Source: Archaeoglobales archaeon (lineage in GTDB: Archaea > Halobacteriota > Archaeoglobi > Archaeoglobales > Archaeoglobaceae). Taken from it: a stretch of 7,287 bases of DNA. A program made the translations under genes and the position numbers. The stretch lies in the NCBI GenBank assembly GCA_003663055.1, contig QMZF01000041.1, positions 1-7,287 of the forward strand, given 5' to 3'. Of this stretch, positions 1 through 6,044 are shown piece by piece. Under the pieces are notes generated by a model. That model did not search any database. It was not told the origin of the DNA and saw nothing but the letters and a program-made list of their open reading frames with translations. Every line of letters begins with the position of its first letter. The stretch's first letter is position 1.

Positions 1-13
1 ATATAATTATACT

Positions 14-28
14 TGCAATTATATTGCA
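14..28. repeat. Short inverted repeat TGCAAT-TAT-ATTGCA, possible operator
   Basis: TGCAAT at 14-19 and ATTGCA at 23-28 are perfect reverse complements around a 3-bp spacer, with TTGCA-type half-sites about one helical turn apart. It lies upstream of the putative TATA element of the surface-protein gene, where archaeal activators often bind. Binding by a regulator is inferred. In an AT-rich region such a short palindrome may be chance. Confidence 0.35.
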
Positions 29-54
29 GGCAGATAAAAATTAAATACCTGCAA
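24..54. repeat. 7-bp inverted repeat TTGCAGG-N17-CCTGCAA flanking the TATA-like element
   Basis: TTGCAGG at 24-30 and CCTGCAA at 48-54 are perfect reverse complements. The 17-bp spacer is the A/T-rich stretch that best fits a TATA box. The left arm shares its TTGCA with the 14-28 repeat, so three TTGCA/TGCAA half-sites cluster within 41 bp. Bracketing of TATA suggests a repressor site that would block TBP/TFB. An RNA hairpin is less likely because the loop would be 17 nt and the predicted transcript starts downstream. Confidence 0.4.
35..47 (+). promoter_or_regulatory. Putative TATA element of the surface-protein gene
   Basis: The A/T-only run at 35-47, including AAATTAAATA, is preceded by the purine-rich CAGGCAG, which could serve as BRE. 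If it is the TATA box, transcription would start about 25 bp downstream, near 66-70, giving a leader of roughly 30 nt before the ATG at 98. The assignment rests on composition and spacing only. Confidence 0.4.
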
Positions 55-58
55 GGTG

Positions 59-74
59 ATAATCATGTGATTAT
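59..74. repeat. 16-bp near-palindrome ATAATCA-TG-TGATTAT, possible operator
   Basis: ATAATCA (59-65) and TGATTAT (68-74) are perfect reverse complements around TG. The element falls where the start of transcription is predicted, between the TATA-like element and the Shine-Dalgarno sequence. That position and symmetry fit a dimeric winged-helix or ribbon-helix-helix repressor. No particular regulator can be named. Confidence 0.4.
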
Positions 75-86
75 TTCAACAATAAT

Positions 87-93
87 GAGGGAG
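87..93 (+). promoter_or_regulatory. Shine-Dalgarno sequence for the surface-protein gene
   Basis: GAGGGAG at 87-93 is purine-rich and complementary in part to the archaeal 16S 3' end. It ends 4 nt before the ATG at 98 and supports that start. The earlier ATG at 85 is out of frame with the long gene. Confidence 0.55.
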
Positions 94-97
94 TGGT

Positions 98-184
98 ATG
101 AGGAGGAACGATGCCGTTAGGGTTGTGATGCTGTTGATGTTGCTACTGCAGTTTTTAGTGAGCGTTTCGGGAGTGCAGGGTGCG
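98..184 (+). other. Sec signal peptide (residues 1-29)
   Basis: A basic N-region (R2, R3, R8) is followed by a hydrophobic core (about 9-22) rich in Leu, Met and Val, then small residues ending GVQGA. Cleavage is likely after A29. The RR pair is not followed by a Tat consensus, so Sec export is favoured. Confidence 0.85.
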
Positions 185-3100
185 ACAATTTACGTAAACT
201 CCACGGGGTGGTGGTTGGAGGGGAATTCTTTTAACTCAACCAATACACCGATTCAGGAGGCGGTGGATAACTCGTCTGTTCTCGGTGCAAATGTGATAAA
301 AATCGATGTTGGGCTTTACAATGAGACTGTAAATGTAACACAAATACCCCAATGGCTCCTAATCACAAATAACGGAACAGGCATGCCACACATAAACGGC
401 ATGTTTTCAGACTACGTGTTCAATGTATCTGCTAGCAATGTTACAATCCAAGGCTTAGAGCTAATTAATGCAACCTATGGTGTGTACACACCTATTCCCG
501 TTGTTAACCTGACCGTAAGAGACTGCAGCTTTACCATAAACCTAGACTACGGCATTTATCTCGATGGTTGTGTGAATTGTACGTTAGATAACAACACCAT
601 ATCAAATTTCCAGCAGTATGGAATATACCTGAATAACTCAACAAATTGCCAGATTTCAACCAACACGATCAGCAGTCAAACTGGATGGGGAATATATCTT
701 AATGCAAGCAGTAACAATCAAATTTATACCAACGGACTTCTCTGTAGTGGGGGCCTATATCTCAATTCGAGCTACAACAACTGGATTTTCGACAACTACT
801 TCGCAAACAGCCAGTGCAACGCGTATGATAACTGTCAGAACCACTGGAACTTAACGTTACCAAGGCAAGGGCCCAACATACTTGGCGGTAGCCTAGTGGG
901 CGGCAACTTCTGGAGCGACTATGCGGGAGATGACTTTGATGGAGACGGAATAGCAGATCACCCTATTCCCTACAACTGCAGCGGGAATATAACGTATGGT
1001 GGCGATTACATGCCCTTGCTCGCTTTGTACTTCGTTGAACCCACTCCCCAAAGCTGGAATGCTACAAACGCGAATGTTACGATAAACGTCACATACGTTA
1101 TTTCAAATCCGCGTGATATCTGGCTTAACTTCAATAATACCCTTATTAATATAACCTCAACGTTAAATCAGACTATTGATACCAGCCAGTATCCTGAAGG
1201 GGTCTACTGGTATTACGCAAACATGACTGACAGAAGAGGTATGATGTACTGGACCGCTACAAGGTATCTAATAGTCGATAGAACACCACCTGTTTTTGAC
1301 TTTTTCGTAACTCCAGATCCAGATTCTTCAGTTTACGGATATGTGAAAATTAAAGTTGCCTTCCATGAGGAAGAGGGTTCGGGGATTGCAAATGTAACCT
1401 TCTACTACAGTAATACCTCCTCAAGCAATGTTCTAATAGGTACATCCACCTCTCCCGAAACTGGAAAGCTGCAAGAAGGAAGGTGGTACAGCGGAATTTG
1501 GAGTATAACATGGGATACGACAAGCTTGGCAGACGGTCCCTATACTTTGATAGCAAGAGCATATGACAACGCCGGAAATTGGGTTCAGAGTCAGATAAAT
1601 GTTACTTTAGATAATGATAGACTCGTGCTTTCAGCCAGTAGCGACACCACACCAACCTATGCGAATCAGCGTGTATATTTCTACGCTAACTACACCCACG
1701 CTGGCAATGCGATAACTCCTGCAAACGGCGGAACGTGCACGATTCAGATAAACTACAGAAGCTGGAACGGTTCTATCACAGTTTCTACATCCGGACAGAT
1801 GACCTACAACTCCTCCTCTGGGTTATACGAGTTCAACGTTCCTGGCTACTCAGACTGGGGGGTTATAAAATACACCATCCAAGCCAACAACACTGCAGGC
1901 TTCGAGAATATAACCAAGACATCCAAGACTTGGATAATATTCTACCGCAGCAGGAGCGGTTACGTTTACGACTTCAACAATCCGGGAGTCGGACTGGCAA
2001 ACGTAACGATAAGGGTTGTTGAAGATGTACCAGGTGGCACGGGTAACCCGTGGACTTACACAACAACAACGAATGAGTCGGGATACTATGAGATAGTCTT
2101 CAACGATACAACTGATCCTCTTGGCTCTTGCTATCTAATAACCGCCTATAACGAGTATGGCAACCTTTCAACGCCAGCGATACCTTCCTTACCCGGCCCA
2201 ATGCCCAACGAGCCGAACGAAACTGTAAACATGTACCTCGTTCCCGCAGCCAATTTAACACTCCACGCCTATAATTCTGCCGGAGCAACGACATTCGACG
2301 CAATGATATTCGACAGAATTACAAAAGCACCGATAAGAATTCTCAACAAAATAGGGCCGGCAAACTACTCAATATACCTGCCGCTTAACAGAACATACGA
2401 TATAATTATATGGAAGGAACCAACACCCGGTGTATTTCCTCCAGACGGTTGCCCACCAATAAGCTATAACTGGACTCCAACTACTGCTGGCGAGTTGCGT
2501 TACATTGATGCCAACCTTACAGTTAGCAAGGTAACCGTAGAGGGCTACATGAGTGGACTTACAGGAGGCGTATATACCAACGTAACAGCCTACATGACAA
2601 TCGGAAGTTTTACACCCCTCGACTTCGATGCAGGATTTAGCTCTTATGTGGATTCCAGCACTGGCTACTACAACATCACACTGCCCGGAACACAGGATGG
2701 CATAAAATACATCATAATGGGCTACGGTCGCAATGCATCGGGCTACTACATGGGCATTAAAGAGGTTACAGTTCAAACCACAAACCTACAAAACCAGAAC
2801 ATAACACTCCTACCCCTTGCCGGAGAATTCAGGCAAGGGAGCATACCAACGAACAAAACGAGGTTCTACTTCTACGACGATAGTGGAAATAACGTTAGCG
2901 GTGCTTTCGCAATACTCAACGTAGCGTTTGGAGATAATAACTGGGTTTACGTCATATCGTCGAGGGTGAACAATACAATAGACGTGCCATTGCTCAAGGG
3001 GAGCAGCGTTGTAGCACAATTTATGACTCCGCAATCGGCTCCGAGGCAGTACAAGTACAACGCCAGCTACATCAACAGCAACGCAAACATAAACGTGATA

Positions 3101-4519
3101 CTTCCAAAGTTTGAGCTGAAAGATCCCGATACGGGCAACATCCTGCAGAACGCTAGACTGAAGTTCTTAAGGAGCAGCTCTGAATGCAACGGGCCTTACC
3201 CGCCAGATAGCTGTGTGATTGCAGAAGTTACGGACATAACCACCTTCAACCCAATAAAGATACTAATGGGAGGAAAACTCAACATACGCATCGAACAGCC
3301 AAATGGACTCGTTGTTGAATTTATAAATGTGGATTTAATCGCTTCTGGCCCGCCAGATGCGCAATTCTCGCCAAACGCAATCGAACAGGAAACTACCAAC
3401 GTCCTTGCGCAGATATGGAAGATAGGCTCATTTGCTCCTGAAATCTACGACTACGTGCTGATAGGTGTGCCTTACAACGATTCTGAGGTTAATGAATCCC
3501 AGCCAGCGAAGGTACACTTTAGATACCTATACGATGACAACTTCAACGTGATATGGGACTCCCAAGTTAACAGTTACGCCGATGCCGTTAACCTCGGTTA
3601 TGGCGACTATAACCCAGCATATCTCAACGGAACCGGCCTGACTTGCAGCGACACGATGCCATCGAGCTTCTCACCGAATGGAACAGGTTACAGAGATAAA
3701 GTAAACAACACGATATGGTTCACAATTCCACACTTCTCCGGCGGAGCACCGATGATTGAGCAGGCAAAGGCTGAGGCTGGAGGCACTACTGGTACCAGTC
3801 CTACTGGTGGAACTAGTGGAGGTACTACCGGCGGAACTGGTGGAGGAGGCGGAGGAGGTGCCATTGTAGTATCGCCACCTCTCGAAGCCACAGCAGAGAT
3901 GATGACTTCTGAGAGCAAAGTGTTTGAAGCAGGCAAAGAAGTAAAGCTGAGCATATCCGGCGAGCTTGCAGAATCCACGCACATCCTTGAAGTCTCTGCC
4001 GTTGTCGATGAAACGATGACCCTCACATTCACGCTGTCAAAGGCAAAGCTGCCTAGAGATGTTAGTCCGCCAAAAGGAAAGGTGTACAGCACGTTTGAAA
4101 TCGTCTTCACAAAGTATGGAACAACGCAGAAGGTTGAACCGAGAGGTTCCATCAAGTTTAGGGTTTCCAAAGCCTGGGCTGAACAGGAAGGGGTTTCTCC
4201 ATCCCAGATAGTCCTTGCAAAATATGCCAACGGATGGGTTGAAGTTGAAACGAAGTTTGAAGGCGAGGATTCGGAGTACTACTACTTCAGAGCAAATCTC
4301 GACAGCTTCAGCCTATTTGCAATAGTCGCCAAGACAGAGGCTGTGAAGACTCCAACTAAGGAGACTCCTACTGCCATAACTCCAACACCAACAGTTGTGA
4401 AAACTGTAGAGACTACGACTCCCCAGGAAATCGAAACAACTAAGGGTATACCTGGATTTGAAGCAGTTATAGCTCTTGCAGTAGTGGCAATGGCAGCACT
4501 GGTTGCTAGGAAATTATAA
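98..4519 (+). CDS. Giant PGF-CTERM-anchored surface protein with NosD-like beta-helix and Ig-like modules
   Basis: This 1473-residue exported protein is probably held at the outer face of the membrane within the S-layer. In order it has a Sec signal peptide (1-29), a NosD/pectin-lyase-like beta-helix (about 30-300), Ig-like modules (about 315-616), two carboxypeptidase-regulatory-like modules (619-718 and 813-908), an unassigned region (about 909-1215), a Gly/Thr hinge (1228-1254), a PGF-pre-PGF domain (about 1262-1413), a Thr/Pro stalk (1414-1450) and PGF-CTERM (1452-1473). I counted 57 N-X-S/T sequons, the last at N1203. There are 14 Cys, eight of them in the beta-helix, possibly as disulfides. 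The C-terminal tripartite signal is the kind cut by archaeosortase A and linked to archaeal lipid. The ATG at 98 has a Shine-Dalgarno and leads directly into the signal peptide. Its ligand is unknown: adhesion, polysaccharide binding or S-layer structure are all possible. The NosD similarity is a fold match and does not imply copper insertion. Confidence 0.9.
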   Translation: MRRNDAVRVVMLLMLLLQFLVSVSGVQGATIYVNSTGWWLEGNSFNSTNTPIQEAVDNSSVLGANVIKIDVGLYNETVNVTQIPQWLLITNNGTGMPHINGMFSDYVFNVSASNVTIQGLELINATYGVYTPIPVVNLTVRDCSFTINLDYGIYLDGCVNCTLDNNTISNFQQYGIYLNNSTNCQISTNTISSQTGWGIYLNASSNNQIYTNGLLCSGGLYLNSSYNNWIFDNYFANSQCNAYDNCQNHWNLTLPRQGPNILGGSLVGGNFWSDYAGDDFDGDGIADHPIPYNCSGNITYGGDYMPLLALYFVEPTPQSWNATNANVTINVTYVISNPRDIWLNFNNTLINITSTLNQTIDTSQYPEGVYWYYANMTDRRGMMYWTATRYLIVDRTPPVFDFFVTPDPDSSVYGYVKIKVAFHEEEGSGIANVTFYYSNTSSSNVLIGTSTSPETGKLQEGRWYSGIWSITWDTTSLADGPYTLIARAYDNAGNWVQSQINVTLDNDRLVLSASSDTTPTYANQRVYFYANYTHAGNAITPANGGTCTIQINYRSWNGSITVSTSGQMTYNSSSGLYEFNVPGYSDWGVIKYTIQANNTAGFENITKTSKTWIIFYRSRSGYVYDFNNPGVGLANVTIRVVEDVPGGTGNPWTYTTTTNESGYYEIVFNDTTDPLGSCYLITAYNEYGNLSTPAIPSLPGPMPNEPNETVNMYLVPAANLTLHAYNSAGATTFDAMIFDRITKAPIRILNKIGPANYSIYLPLNRTYDIIIWKEPTPGVFPPDGCPPISYNWTPTTAGELRYIDANLTVSKVTVEGYMSGLTGGVYTNVTAYMTIGSFTPLDFDAGFSSYVDSSTGYYNITLPGTQDGIKYIIMGYGRNASGYYMGIKEVTVQTTNLQNQNITLLPLAGEFRQGSIPTNKTRFYFYDDSGNNVSGAFAILNVAFGDNNWVYVISSRVNNTIDVPLLKGSSVVAQFMTPQSAPRQYKYNASYINSNANINVILPKFELKDPDTGNILQNARLKFLRSSSECNGPYPPDSCVIAEVTDITTFNPIKILMGGKLNIRIEQPNGLVVEFINVDLIASGPPDAQFSPNAIEQETTNVLAQIWKIGSFAPEIYDYVLIGVPYNDSEVNESQPAKVHFRYLYDDNFNVIWDSQVNSYADAVNLGYGDYNPAYLNGTGLTCSDTMPSSFSPNGTGYRDKVNNTIWFTIPHFSGGAPMIEQAKAEAGGTTGTSPTGGTSGGTTGGTGGGGGGGAIVVSPPLEATAEMMTSESKVFEAGKEVKLSISGELAESTHILEVSAVVDETMTLTFTLSKAKLPRDVSPPKGKVYSTFEIVFTKYGTTQKVEPRGSIKFRVSKAWAEQEGVSPSQIVLAKYANGWVEVETKFEGEDSEYYYFRANLDSFSLFAIVAKTEAVKTPTKETPTAITPTPTVVKTVETTTPQEIETTKGIPGFEAVIALAVVAMAALVARKL
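185..997 (+). other. NosD/CASH-like parallel beta-helix domain (residues about 30-300)
   Basis: The domain opens with TIYVN and an IQEAV segment typical of pectin-lyase-like caps, continues with N-x-[TI]-I coil motifs, and closes with GGNFWSDYAG followed by an Asp-rich loop D279-x-D281-G-D283-G and HPI. This GGNFWSDY...DGDG...P closing signature is familiar from archaeal NosD-like surface proteins. The Asp loop probably binds calcium. Such beta-helices often bind carbohydrate, but no catalytic residues can be assigned here. Confidence 0.8.
548..817 (+). repeat. Tandem 23-residue beta-helix coils (residues 151-240)
   Basis: Three consecutive 23-residue units start at Y151, Y174 and W197, each opening [YW]GIYLN/D and carrying an Asn-rich turn. 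A fourth, 21-residue unit starts at L220 with LYLNSS. The constant length means equivalent residues stack in successive helix turns, for example C161 above C184. At DNA level the units have diverged, so this is an old protein repeat and not a recent tandem duplication. Confidence 0.8.
1040..1945 (+). other. Ig-like beta-sandwich modules (residues about 315-616)
   Basis: Three stretches look like bacterial/archaeal Ig-like modules. The first (about 315-397) ends YLIVDRTPP, a common module junction. The second (about 398-505) has the DGPYTLIARAYDNAGN motif typical of Ig-like folds. The third (about 507-616) carries ANYT, a single Cys (C547) and YTIQANNTAG. They probably act as spacers or binding modules. 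Boundaries are approximate. Confidence 0.65.
1952..2251 (+). repeat. Carboxypeptidase-regulatory-like module, copy 1 (residues 619-718)
   Basis: The unit runs GYVYD, then LANVTIRV, ESGYYEI and finally NMYLVPAA. This order (G-x-V start, a strand with NVT, a [ST]GYY turn, a final strand ending in L-x-P-x-A) is typical of CarboxypepD_reg-like folds. It matches a second copy 190-195 residues downstream in the same protein. Confidence 0.6.
2534..2821 (+). repeat. Carboxypeptidase-regulatory-like module, copy 2 (residues 813-908)
   Basis: The same landmarks recur as in the first copy: EGYMSG, TNVTAYM, STGYYNI and NITLLPLA. Spacing between NVT and GYY is 25 residues in copy 1 and 28 in copy 2. The region between the copies (719-812) is similar in composition but I could not align it with either unit. 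Confidence 0.5.
3779..3859 (+). repeat. Gly/Thr-rich hinge (residues 1228-1254) with degenerate DNA repeats
   Basis: Residues 1228-1254 are mostly Gly, Thr and Ser and end in a run of eight Gly. The DNA consists of degenerate GG(A/T/C)ACT- and GGAGGC-type units, a likely site of slippage and length variation. It separates the sequon-rich ectodomain from the sequon-free membrane-proximal part and probably acts as a flexible linker. Confidence 0.75.
3881..4336 (+). other. PGF-pre-PGF domain (residues about 1262-1413)
   Basis: The domain of about 150 residues just before the stalk has the pattern of the PGF-pre-PGF family: KVFEAGKEV near the start, a central KGKVYSTFEIV strand, IKFRVSKAWAEQEG, a NGWVEVET strand, YYYFRANLDSFS and FAIVAK at the end. 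It is found in many archaeal surface proteins directly upstream of PGF-CTERM. It contains only two Asn and no sequon. Confidence 0.8.
4337..4516 (+). other. Thr/Pro stalk and PGF-CTERM sorting signal (residues 1414-1473)
   Basis: Residues 1414-1450 are rich in Thr, Pro and charged residues, as in O-glycosylated wall-spanning stalks. PGF follows at 1452-1454, then a hydrophobic segment of Ala, Val, Ile, Leu and Met, and the basic end RKL. This tripartite signal is recognised by archaeosortase A, which in haloarchaea removes the hydrophobic tail and allows lipid attachment. No archaeosortase gene lies in the window. Confidence 0.9.
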
Positions 4520-4525
4520 TTTAAC

Positions 4526-4547
4526 TTATTTTTTATTTAATCTTTTT
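4526..4547 (+). terminator. Oligo-T terminator after the surface-protein gene
   Basis: On the + strand a run of six T at 4529-4534 is followed by TTT and then a run of five T (4543-4547), beginning 7-10 nt after the TAA at 4517-4519. Archaeal RNA polymerase terminates on such U-tracts without needing a hairpin. The tract extends into the 3' end of the convergent Agl23 gene, so the + transcript probably ends antisense to its last codons. Confidence 0.55.
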
Positions 4548-5933
4548 CATTAAAAACATGAAGTAGCCGGGTCTTACTTCATACTTTCCTATGGCAGAGT
4601 AGCCTTTCTCTTCAACCGCTTTTTCCTCTCTATCCGACGTAACAACGTAATCATAGCCGGAAAGCCAAACAGTGCTATACGGAATTTTGTAATGCCTAAG
4701 ATACCAAGGCAAAGGCCAGTAATCATTTTCTGGCTCGTAAATAATAATTTTTTCTCCGGCATTAAACTTCTCCTCTACGACTTTAGCAAGTTCAACAGCT
4801 GTAGGTTGTGCTTGTATGTAGATCAGGTCTTCATTTGTTGCATCGTTATAGTTGATGTACGTGACGTAAAACGCTACAACAAGGGTTGCTATCGCTGCAA
4901 TAACCGTTGCAACTCTAGCGCTTTTTGTGTTTCTAGCATATATCGAGCCGAGAAGGGCAAGAGGGGTAACAAGATGTACTATTAACCAAGGAACTTTATG
5001 AGCAAAGACATGATAAGCCAAAAGAGCTGTTACAGCCCAATAAGCTGCGAATAGCTCAAACTTCGTAGCTTTTTTCTCTTTCAGTCTCTTAACAAAGAAG
5101 TAGAAGCCAGCAACGGCCAAACCAACGAACATGAACTCGTATTCCAATAGAATTTTAGCGTAATAGCCAGGGTGTTTGTAATGATCCCTCTGTTCGTGCT
5201 TTTCAAGCCAGTGTTCCACAGCTCCAACGGTTCCCCTTTCAAGTCCGCTGAAGTCTGAAAATGCTGAAGTGTAAAAGAACGAGAACACGAGAACGAAAAT
5301 TGCAAGGCAAAGTACTGTCATTCTAATTTTTTTCAAATTCCATTTCAGGAGCTTCCTTATAACGTACCTCCAGCCTTCAGTGTAAATACCGTAGAACAAA
5401 GCAAAGGACAGAAGTGTTGCGAGATATATGTAAGCGTTCTCCTTTGAACATACCATTACAACAAGAAAGAGTGTTGATGCATACACAAAACGCTCTTTTG
5501 AAGTTTCCGAATACCTGAAGTAAGCGTAAATAGCAGCTATAAACGATCCGATAAGAATTATATCGTTTCTCATGTACCGAGAGTAGTACAGTATGGCAGG
5601 AGAAAAAAGCAAGCAAAACACAAAGAGGTAAACATTACTTCCGAGCCAACGCCTGTAAAAGCACGCAAACAAGACTCCAATGAGGCTAAAAATGACAGGC
5701 GTCAATCTGGCAATAAATTCAGAGTCGCCAAAAAGAAAGAAGAGAAGGGCGGAAGCGTAGTAAAGGAAAGGACCATGAAACGCCGGATCATAAGTATAAA
5801 CATCTTTTGTTAAGAGCTGATATGCAATCCAAGCGTGAACACTCTCATCGTGATCCATTGGACGAACGTCGAGAGCCACGAGCCTCGTTACAAGGCATAT
5901 CAACAGAATCACAACCACTGCCCTTCGATCCAT
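4533..5933 (-). CDS. agl23: Agl23 (TIGR03663) family GT-C-like polytopic membrane protein
   Basis: This 466-residue membrane protein has about 11-12 hydrophobic segments over residues 5-360 and a soluble C-terminal part of about 105 residues. The first outside loop carries the acidic motif D27-H-D29-E30-S-V-H-A, in the position of the catalytic or metal-binding acids of GT-C glycosyltransferases. Further family landmarks are SRYMRND (118-124), CSKENAY (162-168), a charged HWLEKHEQRDHYKHPGYY loop (241-258), HKVPW (312-316) and ENDYWPLPWYLRHY (402-415). The family is annotated as associated with flippase activity in archaeal N-glycosylation. A role as a polyprenyl-phosphosugar-dependent glycosyltransferase is also possible from the fold. 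The WWDYG motif of AglB oligosaccharyltransferase is absent. Length is normal. ATG at 5931-5933 has no clear Shine-Dalgarno. The convergent neighbour is a sequon-rich surface protein, which fits a glycosylation role, though opposite orientation means they are not co-transcribed. Confidence 0.82.
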   Translation of the reverse strand: MDRRAVVVILLICLVTRLVALDVRPMDHDESVHAWIAYQLLTKDVYTYDPAFHGPFLYYASALLFFLFGDSEFIARLTPVIFSLIGVLFACFYRRWLGSNVYLFVFCLLFSPAILYYSRYMRNDIILIGSFIAAIYAYFRYSETSKERFVYASTLFLVVMVCSKENAYIYLATLLSFALFYGIYTEGWRYVIRKLLKWNLKKIRMTVLCLAIFVLVFSFFYTSAFSDFSGLERGTVGAVEHWLEKHEQRDHYKHPGYYAKILLEYEFMFVGLAVAGFYFFVKRLKEKKATKFELFAAYWAVTALLAYHVFAHKVPWLIVHLVTPLALLGSIYARNTKSARVATVIAAIATLVVAFYVTYINYNDATNEDLIYIQAQPTAVELAKVVEEKFNAGEKIIIYEPENDYWPLPWYLRHYKIPYSTVWLSGYDYVVTSDREEKAVEEKGYSAIGKYEVRPGYFMFLMKKIK

Positions 5934-5983
5934 TGGTAGGCGTTTGGCAAGAGTAACAAAAATGTTGTGATTGGGTCAGCGTC

Positions 5984-5993
5984 TTAAAATTAA
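5984..5993. promoter_or_regulatory. Central TATA-like element in the divergent intergenic region
   Basis: TTAAAATTAA lies 50 bp from the Agl23 start codon on one side and 51 bp from the GTG of TYW1 on the other. The element is A/T-symmetrical, so TBP could direct transcription either way, giving leaders of about 30 nt in both directions. It may serve one gene only, and other TATA candidates for TYW1 exist at 6013-6020 and 6059-6066. Confidence 0.35.
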
Positions 5994-6044
5994 CTTCCTT
6001 GTCGTAACTGTGTTATTATTCATCTATTTGGTTCATACGAGAAC

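Noticed and set aside
2..11. 10-bp palindrome TATAATTATA
   Set aside because: Pure A/T palindromes are expected by chance in such AT-rich sequence, and it is too close to the window edge to interpret.
24..54. Rho-independent-like hairpin terminator of an upstream gene
   Set aside because: The stem is only 7 bp with a 17-nt loop and no T-tract follows. The position around a TATA-like element fits an operator better.
548..817. CRISPR or tandem DNA repeat
   Set aside because: The periodicity is at protein level (23 residues). The nucleotide units are diverged and there are no spacers.
185..997. True NosD, the copper-insertion factor of nitrous oxide reductase
   Set aside because: Only the beta-helix fold is shared. 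The protein is a giant modular surface protein, and no nos genes lie nearby.
1735..2022. 95-codon + strand open frame overlapping the surface-protein gene
   Set aside because: Out-of-frame shadow rich in Arg, Gln and His, with no Shine-Dalgarno and no recognisable domain.
3688..4230. 180-codon open frame on the - strand inside the surface-protein gene
   Set aside because: It mirrors the Gly-rich hinge as a Pro/Val run and shows no family motif. It is antisense to a well-supported domain, so it is a composition artefact.
4533..5933. AglB/STT3 oligosaccharyltransferase
   Set aside because: The WWDYG motif is absent, the protein is too short, and the landmark motifs fit the Agl23 family.
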